64,000 nt of DNA from Nageia nagi (taxonomy: Eukaryota > Pinophyta). Of this stretch, positions 10,986 to 22,105 are shown in pieces (positions within the stretch are counted from its first letter, which is position 1; every line of letters starts with the position of its first letter). The notes under the pieces were generated by a model. The model made no database searches. It worked only from the letters and a program-made list of their open reading frames with translations, and was not told the origin of the DNA. The DNA is taken from the NCBI GenBank assembly GCA_050084985.1, contig JBITNC010000001.1, positions 67,580,001 through 67,644,000 on the forward strand. Reading direction: 5' to 3'. A program made the position numbers and the translations under genes.

Positions 10986-12959
10986 AGGTTTTCTGCATGT
11001 TAAGAGTGATAGTTCTCAAGCTTTGCAACCATTTTTGATGAAGACAAACATAAATATCTTCTATCTTAAACATATAAAAATCTGAAAGCAGTATATATAA
11101 ATAATGACTTTACATCAGGGTGATGTGATAATTGAAACTTCTCAAGTAAAGGTTTGTCTCCTCAATGTCCGTGTACTGAATGTGCAAACATTTTGCCATG
11201 TCTTGTTGATGAACCTTTCATTAGTTGTAGGATATGTGAAAACAATAGCTTCCTTTTTTAGGATGCACCCTTGTGTAGACACCTCAAAATTGCATATCTT
11301 GAGCACACGTCCTAGCAAACACCAGCATTAAAGCACCTTGGTCAAATCAGTCAAGCAGGTCATCCTGCCAACCGGCCTACCAGTCAGTTAATCGGCATGC
11401 CGATCAGTCTGTCAACCCTGATCAGCTTGGCGGTCAGTCGGTCGTTCAGCGGGTTAGGTTTAAGTCACATTTAAAAGGTCAAAAGCGTTTCTTGTCTCTC
11501 TAACTCCATTTGGAATCTGACTTCCGTGAATATTCTAAGCAAACCACTGATCCGCTATCACCTTGAGCCAAACTTGCAAACCCTAAGCTATGTAGCATTG
11601 CATGTCCTATCCTTCGAATTCTAAGGCAACCACCATGAACATATGAGAGCTTTTTCACCATTTCAGCAGAGTTGCAACAAGCTTTTGTGTTTTTCCATGT
11701 GCATGGAGGCATTTGGAGCTATGGAGACCACATGTATCCTTCTTTTAGCTTATATTTTGTTTTTACTGTTTGCATGTAGCTGCATGTAGGCTAAGCTCAT
11801 GCTAGGATTTTGATCACTTAGGGTTTTATCAATTCTTTTAGCATTTGAGCATTTATCATTGGTATAGAGCATAGATCTGTAACATGTATGAGGATATTAT
11901 CATAGATCCATAGCATGCACTAACATTTGGCATAGATCTTTAACATGCACATCATTTTATCAGCAAAAAAAGCAAGAATTCTAGCATAGCATAGCATCAT
12001 ATCATTTTGCATTAAGCATGGAGCTATTTTTGTTGTCTATATGATTATAGACGAGGGGGCTTACATCGCCTTTTAGCTAAGGTTTACCCTATTGGCTCAT
12101 CTCCAAGGTCTCAAGGACTTGAAGATCGAAGTTCCCCACTAACATTTTGTGCATGCAAGGTGTTAGACATCAAAAAAAAGCAAGAGATCACAGCAATAGA
12201 TAAACTCTTCATCATTCTTTTTGTTGTAGAATCTTTGGATCTTTATTCAAAAGTATTAAGGGTAAGAAATAGGGTACTACACCTTGAACCAAGAATATTG
12301 AAAGAAATTTAATGAAAGTCATTTCATGTTCCTTTTATTTTCTTTTCCTTTTTGCTTGTCTTTTGAATTTTTTTATTTATCTTTTCAATCGTCATATCTA
12401 ATCATGTTAGTACCAAAATGAAAATCAAGCCTAAGATCATACCTTATTTCCTCTTGGTTCTTATAGCAAACACTTAATATTGCACTTTCCTCGTTATCAA
12501 TATTTGGCTCATCAAAGTTCTCAATGAGCATATACACAAACTTTTTTCATGTTGGTTCATTATTCATTATTTTTATCTTCAATTTGAGCACTTGCCAAAC
12601 CTTGTTTCTCAAATATTTTGCAGCTACACAACCCTTAGTCTTGTGGACATATCATGCACTTTGAATTGTGTTTCAATTTCGTTTATCAAACCAATAGGAT
12701 CAATACCATCAAATCTTCTAATTTGCAATTTAGGTACATTTCCAATCTTGGCCTAACAAACCAAAGCTCTTGTTCAAAATCAAAACCAAAATTATATTAT
12801 CATTTCTACCAAAGTATTTGGGTAATAACTTGTACTCCATACTTCATCCCAAGATAACTATGATTTCAAAGCTAGGTGTATATCCATACATAATAAATTC
12901 TTTATTAAAGCCCCGGTGTACTTTACTTGCAATCATGAGTTCATTTTAAGATCCCCGGG
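10986..12959. other. Non-coding region with a GTCAGT-rich segment (11341-11460)
   Basis: No supported gene. At 11341-11460 short words gtcagt, cggtcagt, tcagtcgg and their variants recur, with higher GC and several CpGs, unlike the surroundings. This is probably part of a younger repeat. The rest is AT-rich with simple words such as agcatagcatagc (about 11980). Confidence 0.4.
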
Positions 12960-13600
12960 AGTTTTTCTGGAGCAGATAAAGCATGCGGAGTCAGTAAATA
13001 GAACGTTCCGGAATGAAATGACGTCACAAAAGAAATGATAAAGCTCAGTTGTGGAAAAACCCGGGTTCCGGAGGAGATGAGGTCAGCAAGAGATAATCAA
13101 AGAAGCCGGAGCCTGTAAATTAGGTGTTCCGGAAGTAAAGCGTTCCGGAATAAAATGATGAAGTCGCGGAGGATAAGATAGTCACGTTTTGGTAAAGACC
13201 GGGTTCCGGAGATGATGAGGTCAGCAAGGGGAATTGAGAAGCCGGGGTCAGTAAATAAAGCGTTCCGGAATGAAATGATGACATCAGCGATTTCAGGCCT
13301 TAACCCAAAACCGGATCCCGAAAGCGATGAGGTCAGCAAGGAATGATCAAATAGCCGGAGCCAGTGAGTAAAACATTCCGAAAGTAAGAGATGACGTCAT
13401 GGGAAGAACGATGTTCACATTTTTGAATGAAACCGGGTCCCGGAAGTGATGAGGTCAGCGAGGAGTGATCGAATAGCCGGAGCCGGTGAGTAGAGCATTC
13501 CGGAATGTAGAGATGAGGTCAGTAAAGGGGGATCGAATAGTCGGAGCCAGTAAATAGAACATCGCGAAAGAGACGATGCCAGCAAGAGGTCAGATCACAG
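12960..13600. repeat. CpG-rich imperfect tandem array carrying TGACGTCA-like sites
   Basis: About six imperfect units of roughly 110-140 bp (a shorter last step of about 66 bp). Each combines ccggagccagtaaatagaac, a gttccggaatga block and a tgaggtcagcaag block. Unit anchors (ccggag or variants) lie near 12985, 13105, 13243, 13353, 13475 and 13540. The palindrome TGACGTCA occurs exactly at 13019-13026 and 13392-13399. The related TGAGGTCAG occurs at 13077, 13215, 13328, 13449 and 13514. The array is far richer in CG dinucleotides (ccgg, gcgg, tcga) than the window average. Position upstream of a TATA-like word at 13758 suggests an LTR U3 enhancer array. Confidence 0.75.
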
Positions 13601-13757
13601 TTGTCAAGAAGCCGTATCTTCTGCAATCTGCCCATTTTTTTGTAATATTCTGCCAAGTGGCGTATGTAGGTAGTATTAGTTAAAAGAAGGCTAGAATCTT
13701 GAAGCCGTTTTTGTAAACGTTTCTGTTCTGCAATTCTTGTAACTGTTATTACTGCAG

Positions 13758-13763
13758 TATAAG
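13758..13763 (+). promoter_or_regulatory. TATA-box-like word of a putative LTR
   Basis: TATAAG in gcagtataagtatatgaaa, about 160 bp downstream of the tandem array, inside a region organised like U3-R-U5. Suggestive only, because no second LTR copy is present. Confidence 0.35.
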
Positions 13764-14095
13764 TATATGAAAATAAAGTGAAAGAAGGGTCGGAAGCCCT
13801 AGTATTGCTCTTTACATCTGTTCTCGAAGACCTGTAGTTTTTATCAGTAATATGATACCATCTTGACCTTTCTTGTCTAGCACTCGTAATTGTCATTCTT
13901 AATTTGGTTACATCATGGCAGCTTGGCTTGTTTCCTGAATGATAATTGCGAGTTGATAGTATAACTGTGTCTGCTACATGGTAGAGTAAAGCTGGGAAAC
14001 TATTAGAGAGTGAGAGCTTGTACTGTAGTTGCTACACTAGATTCAGACCAAGGTTTCACACACTGTGAAAGCCCGCGCTGAACTAGTGATCCACC

Positions 14096-14370
14096 TTTGC
14101 TTTCTCTCTTGTTACCCTAAGCCTTTTTGCTTAAATTCCTCGCACTCTACTCCTTTTTATTTCCTTTCCTGTTACTTTTTCCTCTTGTTACTTTCCTGTT
14201 ACTTTGCTTTCTCCCTTGTTACCCTAACCCTTTTGCTTAAATTCCTCGCACTCTGCTCCTTTTTATTTCCTTTCCTGTTACTTTGCTTTCTCTCTTGTTA
14301 CCCTAACCCTTTTGCTTAAATTCCTCGCACTCTACTCCTTTTTATTTCCTTTCCTGTTACTTTTTCTACG
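14096..14370. repeat. Pyrimidine-rich tandem repeat, about 79-bp unit, three copies
   Basis: The unit ctttctctcttgttaccc...gcttaaattcctcgcactct...tttcctttcctgttac recurs. The word gcttaaattcctcgc starts at 14129, 14235 and 14314, so the spacings are 106 and 79 bp. The first interval holds an extra 27-bp partial copy. It follows the LTR-like region and may be a leader or U5 repeat of the same element. Confidence 0.85.
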
Positions 14371-14479
14371 CCCAATAGATAAGGAAACGGCCTTCTCCGG
14401 AGATCAGAATGTCACGATAGTCTGTTCTTGATTTACTTTGGTTGAGATTGTCCACGGCGCATATATATTACACAATCTT

Positions 14480-15532
14480 AATCAACACTAGGATTTTAGG
14501 GAAATTACCCAAACTTCAAAAAAAAATTAACTTAATATTGCTCAGAATTTGATCAATATCCCCTTGCTTTGAAGAACTCTCAAAATTTCCTTCAAAAGAA
14601 ACTATAAATTGCCAAATTGCAACACTTTTGTAAAATGATATAGCTTGGCAAAATTCAAAAAAAATTCCAAGATAAATTTGCTGTAAGATACTGCACCAAC
14701 TTCAAAAAATCACAAGTCAGTCATTATTGCTCAAAATTTGGTGAATGGCCCTTGATTTCAAGCTCTCAAAATTCTCCTCAAACTAAACCAAATACTATTA
14801 TACTATAACGCTTTCACTGAAATATATGGCTCAATCATAATAGTCAAACTTGGACTTGAAGAATCTTGGCAAGCTATTTGACTCAAAAAAAACTCAAACT
14901 TGGCAAAAATCTTGGTTAAAAAAAAACTTGACAAAGTCTCAATGAGTTTTTGGTGATTTCCTCACCAATTTACTTGCAATTCAAAATAAAAAGAGAATAA
15001 CTCGCAATCCAAGCGTGAGTTGCATAGCAACTCCTACTCGGCTCATGGAGTTTACCCAGCACACAACGAGTTTGTCTACCATGAGCCTGATAAAGTTCTG
15101 ATTTTTTTTAATAATTCGTAAAAATACAATAACTTCCTCAAAATACATCAAAATGAGTTGAAAATTAAAGTACTTGCTTGATTTTCTAGTTGCTCACCGA
15201 AAATCTTTTGAAAATTCACTAATTTGCAGACTATGATGAACGAACTCGGTCTATTACTTAGCCATGTATTGTTTTGGCTGCTGTGCAAAAGCCATTGCAA
15301 AACTTGTTTTTTATGCCCTAGGGAATGAACATAGCGCGAAAGTTCAAATGCTTATAACTCGACCAATATAGCCCTGATTTGCCTAAAATTTTGAATACAA
15401 CTTTCTCATTTTATTCTTTATCAGTCCTCCAAATTTAATCAAAAAAATCAAAAGAATATTCATGCAAACATTTTATCAAGCCTCAAAAGGGAAATAAATT
15501 ATCATTTTTTGCCCTAAGTAGCCAAGATTGAT
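14480..15532. other. AT-rich non-coding region
   Basis: Contains recurrent short phrases such as ctcaaaattctcctcaaa and caaacttggc, and homopolymer A runs, but no reading frame, RNA gene or clear terminal repeat. Confidence 0.4.
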
Positions 15533-15544
15533 GCTTTGGTACCA
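15533..15544 (-). other. Copia-type primer-binding site
   Basis: On the minus strand this reads TGGTACCAAAGC, two differences from TGGTATCAGAGC, immediately followed on the plus strand by an LTR-like start. Confidence 0.5.
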
Positions 15545-15546
15545 CT

Positions 15547-15960
15547 TGCTATGAACCAACTAATAATAATAACAGAAATTACAATAATAGTGTTCTACAA
15601 TATTTTCAAATAAATACAATAGAAAGAAAGATATGAACCTTTAAGGTAGGGAAACATCATAAGATATTTCTTAAGGAATGAATCACTCCACTAGCTCTTC
15701 AAGGGAAAATCTCCCAAGTATAGAAGTCCTTCAATATATTTTCTATGATGACATTACAATTATATCTTTCTTATATTGATATGCGTACCAAATAATAATA
15801 TTATGGGTAGTAAACTCTCCCAAAGATATATGCCACAGCCATTCATTATCTCTTTTAATTATATTCTCATATACAATATAACATGAACCCCCTTTATGCA
15901 ATGAATTATGTTCCCAAACTCCTCATATTCCTCTTGAATTGTGTTCTCAAACTCCTATAG
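15547..15960 (-). repeat. Probable Copia LTR remnant, minus orientation
   Basis: Begins TGCTATGAACC two bases after the primer-binding site and shares its first 110 bp with 7089-7205. The right boundary is uncertain. If the 7089 copy is the partner 3' LTR, a minus-strand element spanning about 7.1-15.9 kb would have been replaced internally by the hAT and other repeats, so independent remnants are equally likely. Confidence 0.4.
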
Positions 15961-16269
15961 TATCATGACATGGGAAAACTCACACTATGTCTCCAAGATA
16001 TGGTCCTCTGAACAGTATCTCAAAATCTTAAAAGAGATCATACATTCTAAAGATTGGTCCACGTCCCTAGAAGGACCTTTAGCTCTAAGGGAGAACAAAC
16101 CAAATGGAAGAGTCCCAACCAAAGTAGGACCATCTCCAAGAGTCTCACATGCATCACAACTGCATTGAGAATCACTCAAAACCTCCTCGTGTCTCAAAAC
16201 TCTCTAAGGACAGAATCATCGACAACTTTTGATTCTTCACTCTCAAGACCAAAACAATATAGCCTTTTT

Positions 16270-16390
16270 GTCAGCTCCTAGGGTCTTAACCCTCTAGCGC
16301 TTTTGTTTTATCACTGAGTTGTACTGTTGAGTCCCATTGACTTATTTTGGTCACCCATGGACATTAATACATATTCTATTCTACTCTATC
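16270..16390 (+). mobile_element. Possible LINE 3' end fragment
   Basis: The segment from cctctagcgcttttgttt to ttggtcacccatggacattaatac resembles 5940-6020 in composition and in its tail (trtggacattaata), a common layout for plant LINE 3' ends. It lies about 160 bp downstream of the last visible exon of the minus-strand SET-domain gene. No reverse transcriptase is seen. Confidence 0.3.
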
Positions 16391-16551
16391 ATCCATGGGA
16401 GCTTCCAACCGTGGCATATGAGCAGACTAGTTAACACTCTTGCAACTTAGGCAACACTAGTTTTTAAATACTAGACACTAGTATACAATGAACCTTGAGC
16501 AAATCTATTGATGAACCAAACAGAAAGGTAAATAAGGAAGGTAAAACAAAC

Positions 16552-19224
16552 CTGTTCTCCTCGCAAATATCTCTTCCGTGCGTAAAAACAATATGCGCCT
16601 TGTTCTGCCTCATATCCCACCATCAATCAACCTTTCAGTGAATCCATTCCCTTCACTGTTTTTATATATTTTATTCTGACTTTCTTCATGCAAAGACAAC
16701 TTTCCCTGCATGTCAGATTCTTCTCCAGAATTCCTAGGAACAAGAGTTGTCGAATAACTGTTGTCTTTATGGTTGTTTGATGTAGATGATTCGTAATTAT
16801 TAGCTTCTGTCTCAAGTGTAGCATCTTCAACAAGCTCAATATCACTACCCGGAGCTGCATAATTAAACAAGTCTCCAACCGGGCATAAGCAACCAGCAGC
16901 ATCCCACGGAACATGCAATGTACGAGAAGACACCTATCAACATCAGAAATATAGTCAGACATTTGATTTGTGCAATGTGCACAAAACTAAAATTTGAAGC
17001 ATTGGGTTACGCAAAGTTGAACTAATTATGATAGACTGTCAACACATAGCCACTCACTCACTGCCGCAAATGCCCAAAGCCATGATTTTATATTAGTAAA
17101 TCGCTGTTTCATCCCCATTTCATTCATTAGCACTTGTGATTCCTTCCATTCTTGGTGTACATTTCCACTAGCCCTTTGTGCAACCAACATAGCATCATCT
17201 ACCTGAAGTAATTCTTGGCCAATTGAGAATGTAAAAGAGATGCTAAAATACATATAATACAAAAAGCAGTATAATGTCAATGCAGTATAACTTCCCTTTC
17301 TTAGAATTAGAAGAAATGTTAAAATTTCCAAGGAAAAAGAGCAAACCTGCAACGCCTCCATCTCAAAAACAGTAAAGCTAGCCAAAATATCATAGTTGCG
17401 TGGCAATTGGAGCAAATAAGGATGCCAAAACGATTTTTTCCCTTTCGCAACTTCACTCAATAAATAAATAACCAATACCTGTGAAACAACACTTCCACTT
17501 GTCACAGAAGTATATGATCTACACTTCTTCCTACTTTCCATGCTCATCAAAAATGCTGAGATATCAAATAATGCAAAATTCTCACTTCTGCTAAGTTACC
17601 ATTGCATATAGTCAATAATGTACTACCATTGTTTCCTACATAATATAAGATGCAACCTTCCAGAAAAAAATTATAAACAAACAAAATAGTTGGGTTGGCA
17701 TTGGTTACAAAGATCAATAGAACATGCAGTTATAGAACGAATCTCAAAATGATGTTGTTTCACATGAAATATCCAGCCTTCAATTTGTCACCTGTCAGAT
17801 CAATGTTTTGTTCAGAGTCCAGGACTAAGGAATTAGGCTTGAACAAACGTGCTTCCCCATCATGTAAAATCAAAGCTAGGGTCCAATGAGACTTAGACTG
17901 CTGTGGCAGCAATTAGCAATTTTGGCTACTAAGCTCCCAAAGAGTTGTACAAGGAAAGTGGTACTCTACTAATAATGGCAGGCCAAGAAATGCATGTGTG
18001 CAGTCTAGCAAGACTAACCAACAAACTATCCCCACTGAAATTGAAAGAAATATATTCTAAGCCAGTCCAAAACTAGCGATTACTCTGTCAAAAAACTTCG
18101 CAAATTCTGATTGCAAATTTCAAGCCATTGCCAGACCCGAATGACGGTAACACAATCATGAAGGTAATCTCCTTACAGAAAATTTCATAGTACGGATTAT
18201 TTGAATACTGTCTAATCTCTACCGACATGATATGATCAAATATCTCAGAGAAATCACCATTATTAAGTTTTGTTTTTCTTGTTTTTTCAGGAAATTAAGG
18301 ATATTGGATTCACCTTAAACATTGTGTTTTATCACATTTTGGATCATAGTAATTGTCCTTATTATATCTTAGGATGAAAGTATGAGTAGTAAACTAGTGC
18401 CAATATTTTTTCAATTTTCAAGGCAAGCTGCTCTGACATTGCTCATAGTTGTGCTTATGATTGCTCAGCTGAAAGATAATAGCCATGGTGTCAAGCACCA
18501 ATCTTCCTCACTCTTCTTTAATTATATCCGGTAATTCGAAAATACTGAATTTGCCTCAGGGTAAGGAAGGAAATCGAACAAAACACGGGAAACCCTAACC
18601 AGATCAAGTAAACAGGGATTCATAAGAATAGTACAATTTCTGAAACTCTTGAAAGGCCTAAATTTCTAGGATTTTGTATCATGGTCTTCAGAACATGGCC
18701 AGTCTCTCAACTCCCCAGATAAGTAAGGTTTCAGTAAAAACAATTACACTCTGCAAATCTTTAAAAGTTGTTTAAGAGTTGTATAAGTATGCTATCTATA
18801 TATAGAGAAAGATGAACGACAATGTAGGAGAATTAGGCACCTGGGTGGAGGATAAATTCGGGTATCGGCCCAAACATTTACAAAGATGACCCCCTTCCGC
18901 CATTACTGTTCCTCGGCTCATGAGTGCATTCTTTGGGACTTTTAAGACTAGTTCTCCCTTTTCAATATCCCGGGCGGCGGCCAGCCCTCTCCTGTCAAAT
19001 AATTCCAAAAACAACGTAAACCAGAGAAGGGAATGTAGGAAAATCCACCATAAATAGATTATACTTTGCTAATGGATGATAAGCAAAGAGGTAGGTGCTT
19101 ACCCGCCTGCGTCTGGAAAATCAGAGAGCAAGAGAGAGTAGCCCAAGCAGGAAGAGGATTGAATTTTGAGATCAGGGCCATCACTGACTCCCTGAGAGGC
19201 TGCCCATCCAAGAAATTCCTCCAT
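16552..19224 (-). CDS. SDG40: SET-domain protein-lysine methyltransferase, SDG40-like (5 exons, 3' end missing, one frameshift)
   Basis: Exons on the minus strand are 19224-19103, 18991-18841, 17478-17347, 17202-17062 and 16933-16552, all with GT-AG junctions. The first ATG in frame (19224) gives MEEFLGWAASQGVSDGPD. Exon 2 begins the SET domain (GRGLAAARDIEKGELVLKVP). Exon 3 reads VLVIYLLSEVAKGKKSFWHP and LPRNYDILASFTVFEMEALQ. Exon 4 reads VDDAMLVAQRASG to SWLWAFAA. Exon 5 reads VSSRTLHVPWDAAGCLCPVG, DLFNYAAPG, an acidic Ser-rich insert, then ERLIDGG and, one frame over, YEAEQGAYCFYARKRYLRGEQ. This order matches plant SDG40, a relative of Rubisco-LSMT methyltransferases that modify lysines. 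Near 16617-16620 one extra G shifts the frame. Removing it makes exon 5 381 nt, in phase with the others, and gives 309 codons. The C-terminal third (end of SET and substrate-binding domain) was not found to the left. It may lie beyond a long intron or be lost. Confidence 0.83.
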
Positions 19225-21441
19225 GCTTTCAAAAACTTCTCTTGAATCGTTACACTGATGTTGAACACAAGATGACAATATAAAAATGTGAGAATTTCTT
19301 TTTTTGAAAATATGAAAATGAAAGAAAATTAATTTAGTATAAAAATATCAGTAGTTTATCTTTTCGGTTCTATATTTTGGAATTAGATTTTGTGTGTGGG
19401 TTTTCTTTTGTCAAAGTCATTCGGGAGAAACTCGGCCACATCCACATCAGTTGGAAATCATTGACGGATTTAGCATATCATATCAACTATAAGATTGAAT
19501 TTCAAATATTCAACTTCTAATGGTTTGATTTGGGAGTAGAGATATTTATTTTGGGTATGGAGTATAGGTTCGAGCTTTGGAGGTTTGTTAAATTAAGGGA
19601 TGTAGAGCTTCAAAGTGATTTCAGTCAAGGATTAAAAATCAACATTATATTAATTTAAGAGAAAATAAAATAAAATAAATACAGGTGAAACTTTTGTTTG
19701 TAAATAAAACCTTTTAACTCATGAATTAAAAAAATATAAACTAAAAAGATAAAAAATGATAATGCTTAAAAAATTGAATTAATTCAATAATTATGAATAG
19801 ATTTACTAAAAATATTTGGATATTCTACATTTAATACCATAATATTTACTAAATAATCTACTCCACATAAGTATGAACAAAAAATAATAAAATTAAAAAT
19901 GTTAAAAACAATTTTTAAAATAATTGTAATATTCTTTATAGATAGAAAGTTTGTAGATTTCAAGATGGTTTAGGTAGTCAATAAATATCATTTCTCTTGA
20001 ATTAACAACTTGATTATTCTAAACAAAATGTTTAATACTATGGTTCATTCTTTAAATCTCCTCTTACTTTTATTTCATTCTTGATCAAATCTTATCAAAG
20101 TATAAGTTAATATCATTTTGTGTTTTGTTGACATATAATACCTTTCACAACTTATCACTTCATTAGCTTTAATATGTTGTAACTTCATTGGCTTCCATGA
20201 CTTACCATTTTATTACCTCTCATGACCCATCATTTGATGTTATCTTATTACATAGTATCGTATATTATTCTTATTGGTCACTAATCACTTTTATCACAAA
20301 TCAAGGATTGGAGTGGGGTCAAGTTCTCAAAATTTTAGGATGATCAAAAGCCTATAACCCATAAGTTAAATCTATGGAAGCTACAGTTTATGATGACACT
20401 AGAATTCTAGAAACTAGGTCAACTCTCCCAAAGAAAGGGCTTAGGATATTCTCTATGTTAAAAGGTAGGACTCCACAATTATGGTTACACCAAATGTCCC
20501 AAGGGAGAGATCCAAATAGAATTAAATGGTAGTTCATGAGCCTTAATCAAAAAAGAGAAAGGAGATGCAAAAGAAGGTTGAGTCTAAGACTCTAAATATG
20601 GCCATGACCATAGCTACGATCACATAAGTAGCAAAGGCAACCATCAAGGCTAAGATCTTAGAAGAATACATTCAAAAGAATATTATGGATAGTTAGTCTT
20701 GTCTAATGTGGTATCTAAATTTTGATTAAAATGGATACGATCTTCCCAACCATAGCTAAACATTATAAATATCTTTGTACATATAGTTTTTGAGTTCTTA
20801 TATAAAAAAATGCTTTATTTACCTTACCAAAAAAATGAATATACAATATCATACATAATATAATGTAAAATTAATTACATGACATAGGACCTTGTCCCTC
20901 TCATGGATCACCACTATGAGAGTAATGTGGCTTATTCATGGATCTAATAGACACATTAATGTTTATTATTTGTGGAAGAGATACTCCTTTGGCTACCTAG
21001 GTCATCATATACAATATGATATCTCTCATATTACCTTGTCATATAAACTAACCCTACTTATATAGAATTACAAGAATGCTTCCATTTAGTAATTATTATA
21101 TCAAAAAGTGGTAAATGCATCTAGCATTAGGTGCACAATTGCCATCTATAGATGAATATTATATATTTATTGTAATTGTTAATAACTCAACATTTAAAGC
21201 ATCTCCTAGATATAAAAAGTACTCTATAACCTATAAAATACAACCATCATGTAAATAGATGCAACATTTCTTTCTTATAAACAAAAACATAACTCAAGAT
21301 CTAAGGTATTACCACCCATAATGATATAAATATTCACATCATCATCTTTAAAATTGTTTCATAGATATTTTCTATAAGCTCTCTCCAAAAATTTATAGCT
21401 CTTTCATAAATAAATAAAACACATTAATGAATTGTCATTGT
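19225..21441. other. AT-rich intergenic region upstream of the SET-domain gene
   Basis: Contains the 5' flank of the minus-strand gene (19225-19500, no unambiguous TATA element) and then degenerate AT-rich sequence with A-runs. No frame, terminal repeat or RNA gene could be supported. A purine-rich stretch near 20400-20700 may be a very old transposon. Confidence 0.4.
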
Positions 21442-22083
21442 TGAAGTTTTTCAATAAATATATAGTATCTTTATGTAATTGTTATGTGTCACGGTTAGTA
21501 ATAGTACCTAGCAGCTAGCTTGTTGTGCTAGATAACGATGCCCATTAATAAGCTATAGTAATGGACACAATAAGAATAAAGAGATAACGATAGCCAAGTT
21601 TTAGTAAATAATTGTTAATCAAATGTAATAAAAGGAGAGCCTCACGGTTCTTGTAGGTTAGCTAGATTAGAGAACATATGTTATAGCAGAAGATATTCAC
21701 ATTTTATCAATATAAACTAGAGTTTAATTTCTAGATTTTGAGTGTTGTTGGAGACTTCTTCCAAATGAGTCAGGTCCCACTCTGCTTGGTAGAAGATACT
21801 CCCTTTCATTCTTTTCTTCAGTTGTGTGTATGTGATTTAGTTTATGGAATGTATGTTTTAGAGATTGTTTCAAAGATTTTATTTGAAGTGTGTGGTGTGA
21901 AGTTGCAACCTAGTGTTAAAAACTACAAAATCATTTCCTACAGTATTGAATTTCCATTTATCTATTCAATAAAGCATTTGATTTGGTTAGTGTCTCAGTC
22001 TCTTAACTAGAGAACCCAATCGTATATAGCCTAGAACACTGCCCCAGATTTGAGAAAATAAATGGTGAATTGATGCCTCATCA
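21442..22083 (+). repeat. 5' LTR of Gypsy element A (5' part chimeric)
   Basis: From about 21594 (atagccaagttttagtaaat) to 22083 the sequence matches 40131-40610 almost throughout, including ggagagcctca, ttatggaatgtat and cctagaacactrcc. The end tgatgcctcatca is followed by a primer-binding site. The first 150 bp (21442 onward, TGTTGAAGTTTTTCAATAAA) instead match the start of the element B LTR at 46671. The true 5' part of the A LTR (compare 39412-40130) is therefore absent here, and the left LTR is a hybrid or is truncated behind a B-LTR fragment. Confidence 0.75.
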
Positions 22084-22087
22084 TTTT

Positions 22088-22105
22088 TGGTGCTGTTAGT
22101 TGGGA
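22088..22105 (+). other. Gypsy primer-binding site, deaminated
   Basis: TGGTGCTGTTAGTTGGGA lies 4 bases after the LTR end. It fits the common plant Gypsy form TGGCGCCGTTGCCGGGGA with C-to-T and G-to-A changes at the CpG and neighbouring cytosines. Confidence 0.6.

Noticed and set aside
13097-13896. Minus-strand frames across the CpG-rich array
   Set aside because: They follow the tandem repeat units and show no family resemblance.
14065-14319. Leu/Phe/Ser-rich frame resembling a membrane protein
   Set aside because: It is the translation of the pyrimidine-rich 79-bp tandem repeat; the hydrophobicity is a composition artefact.
7089-15960. One complete minus-strand Copia bounded by the 7089 and 15547 repeats
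   Set aside because: No Copia coding lies between them in that orientation and the interval holds unrelated elements; only the repeat similarity is supported.
15985-16197. Minus-strand frame downstream of the SET-domain exons as a further exon
   Set aside because: Its translation does not resemble the SDG40 C-terminus, and the region looks like a LINE-type 3' fragment.
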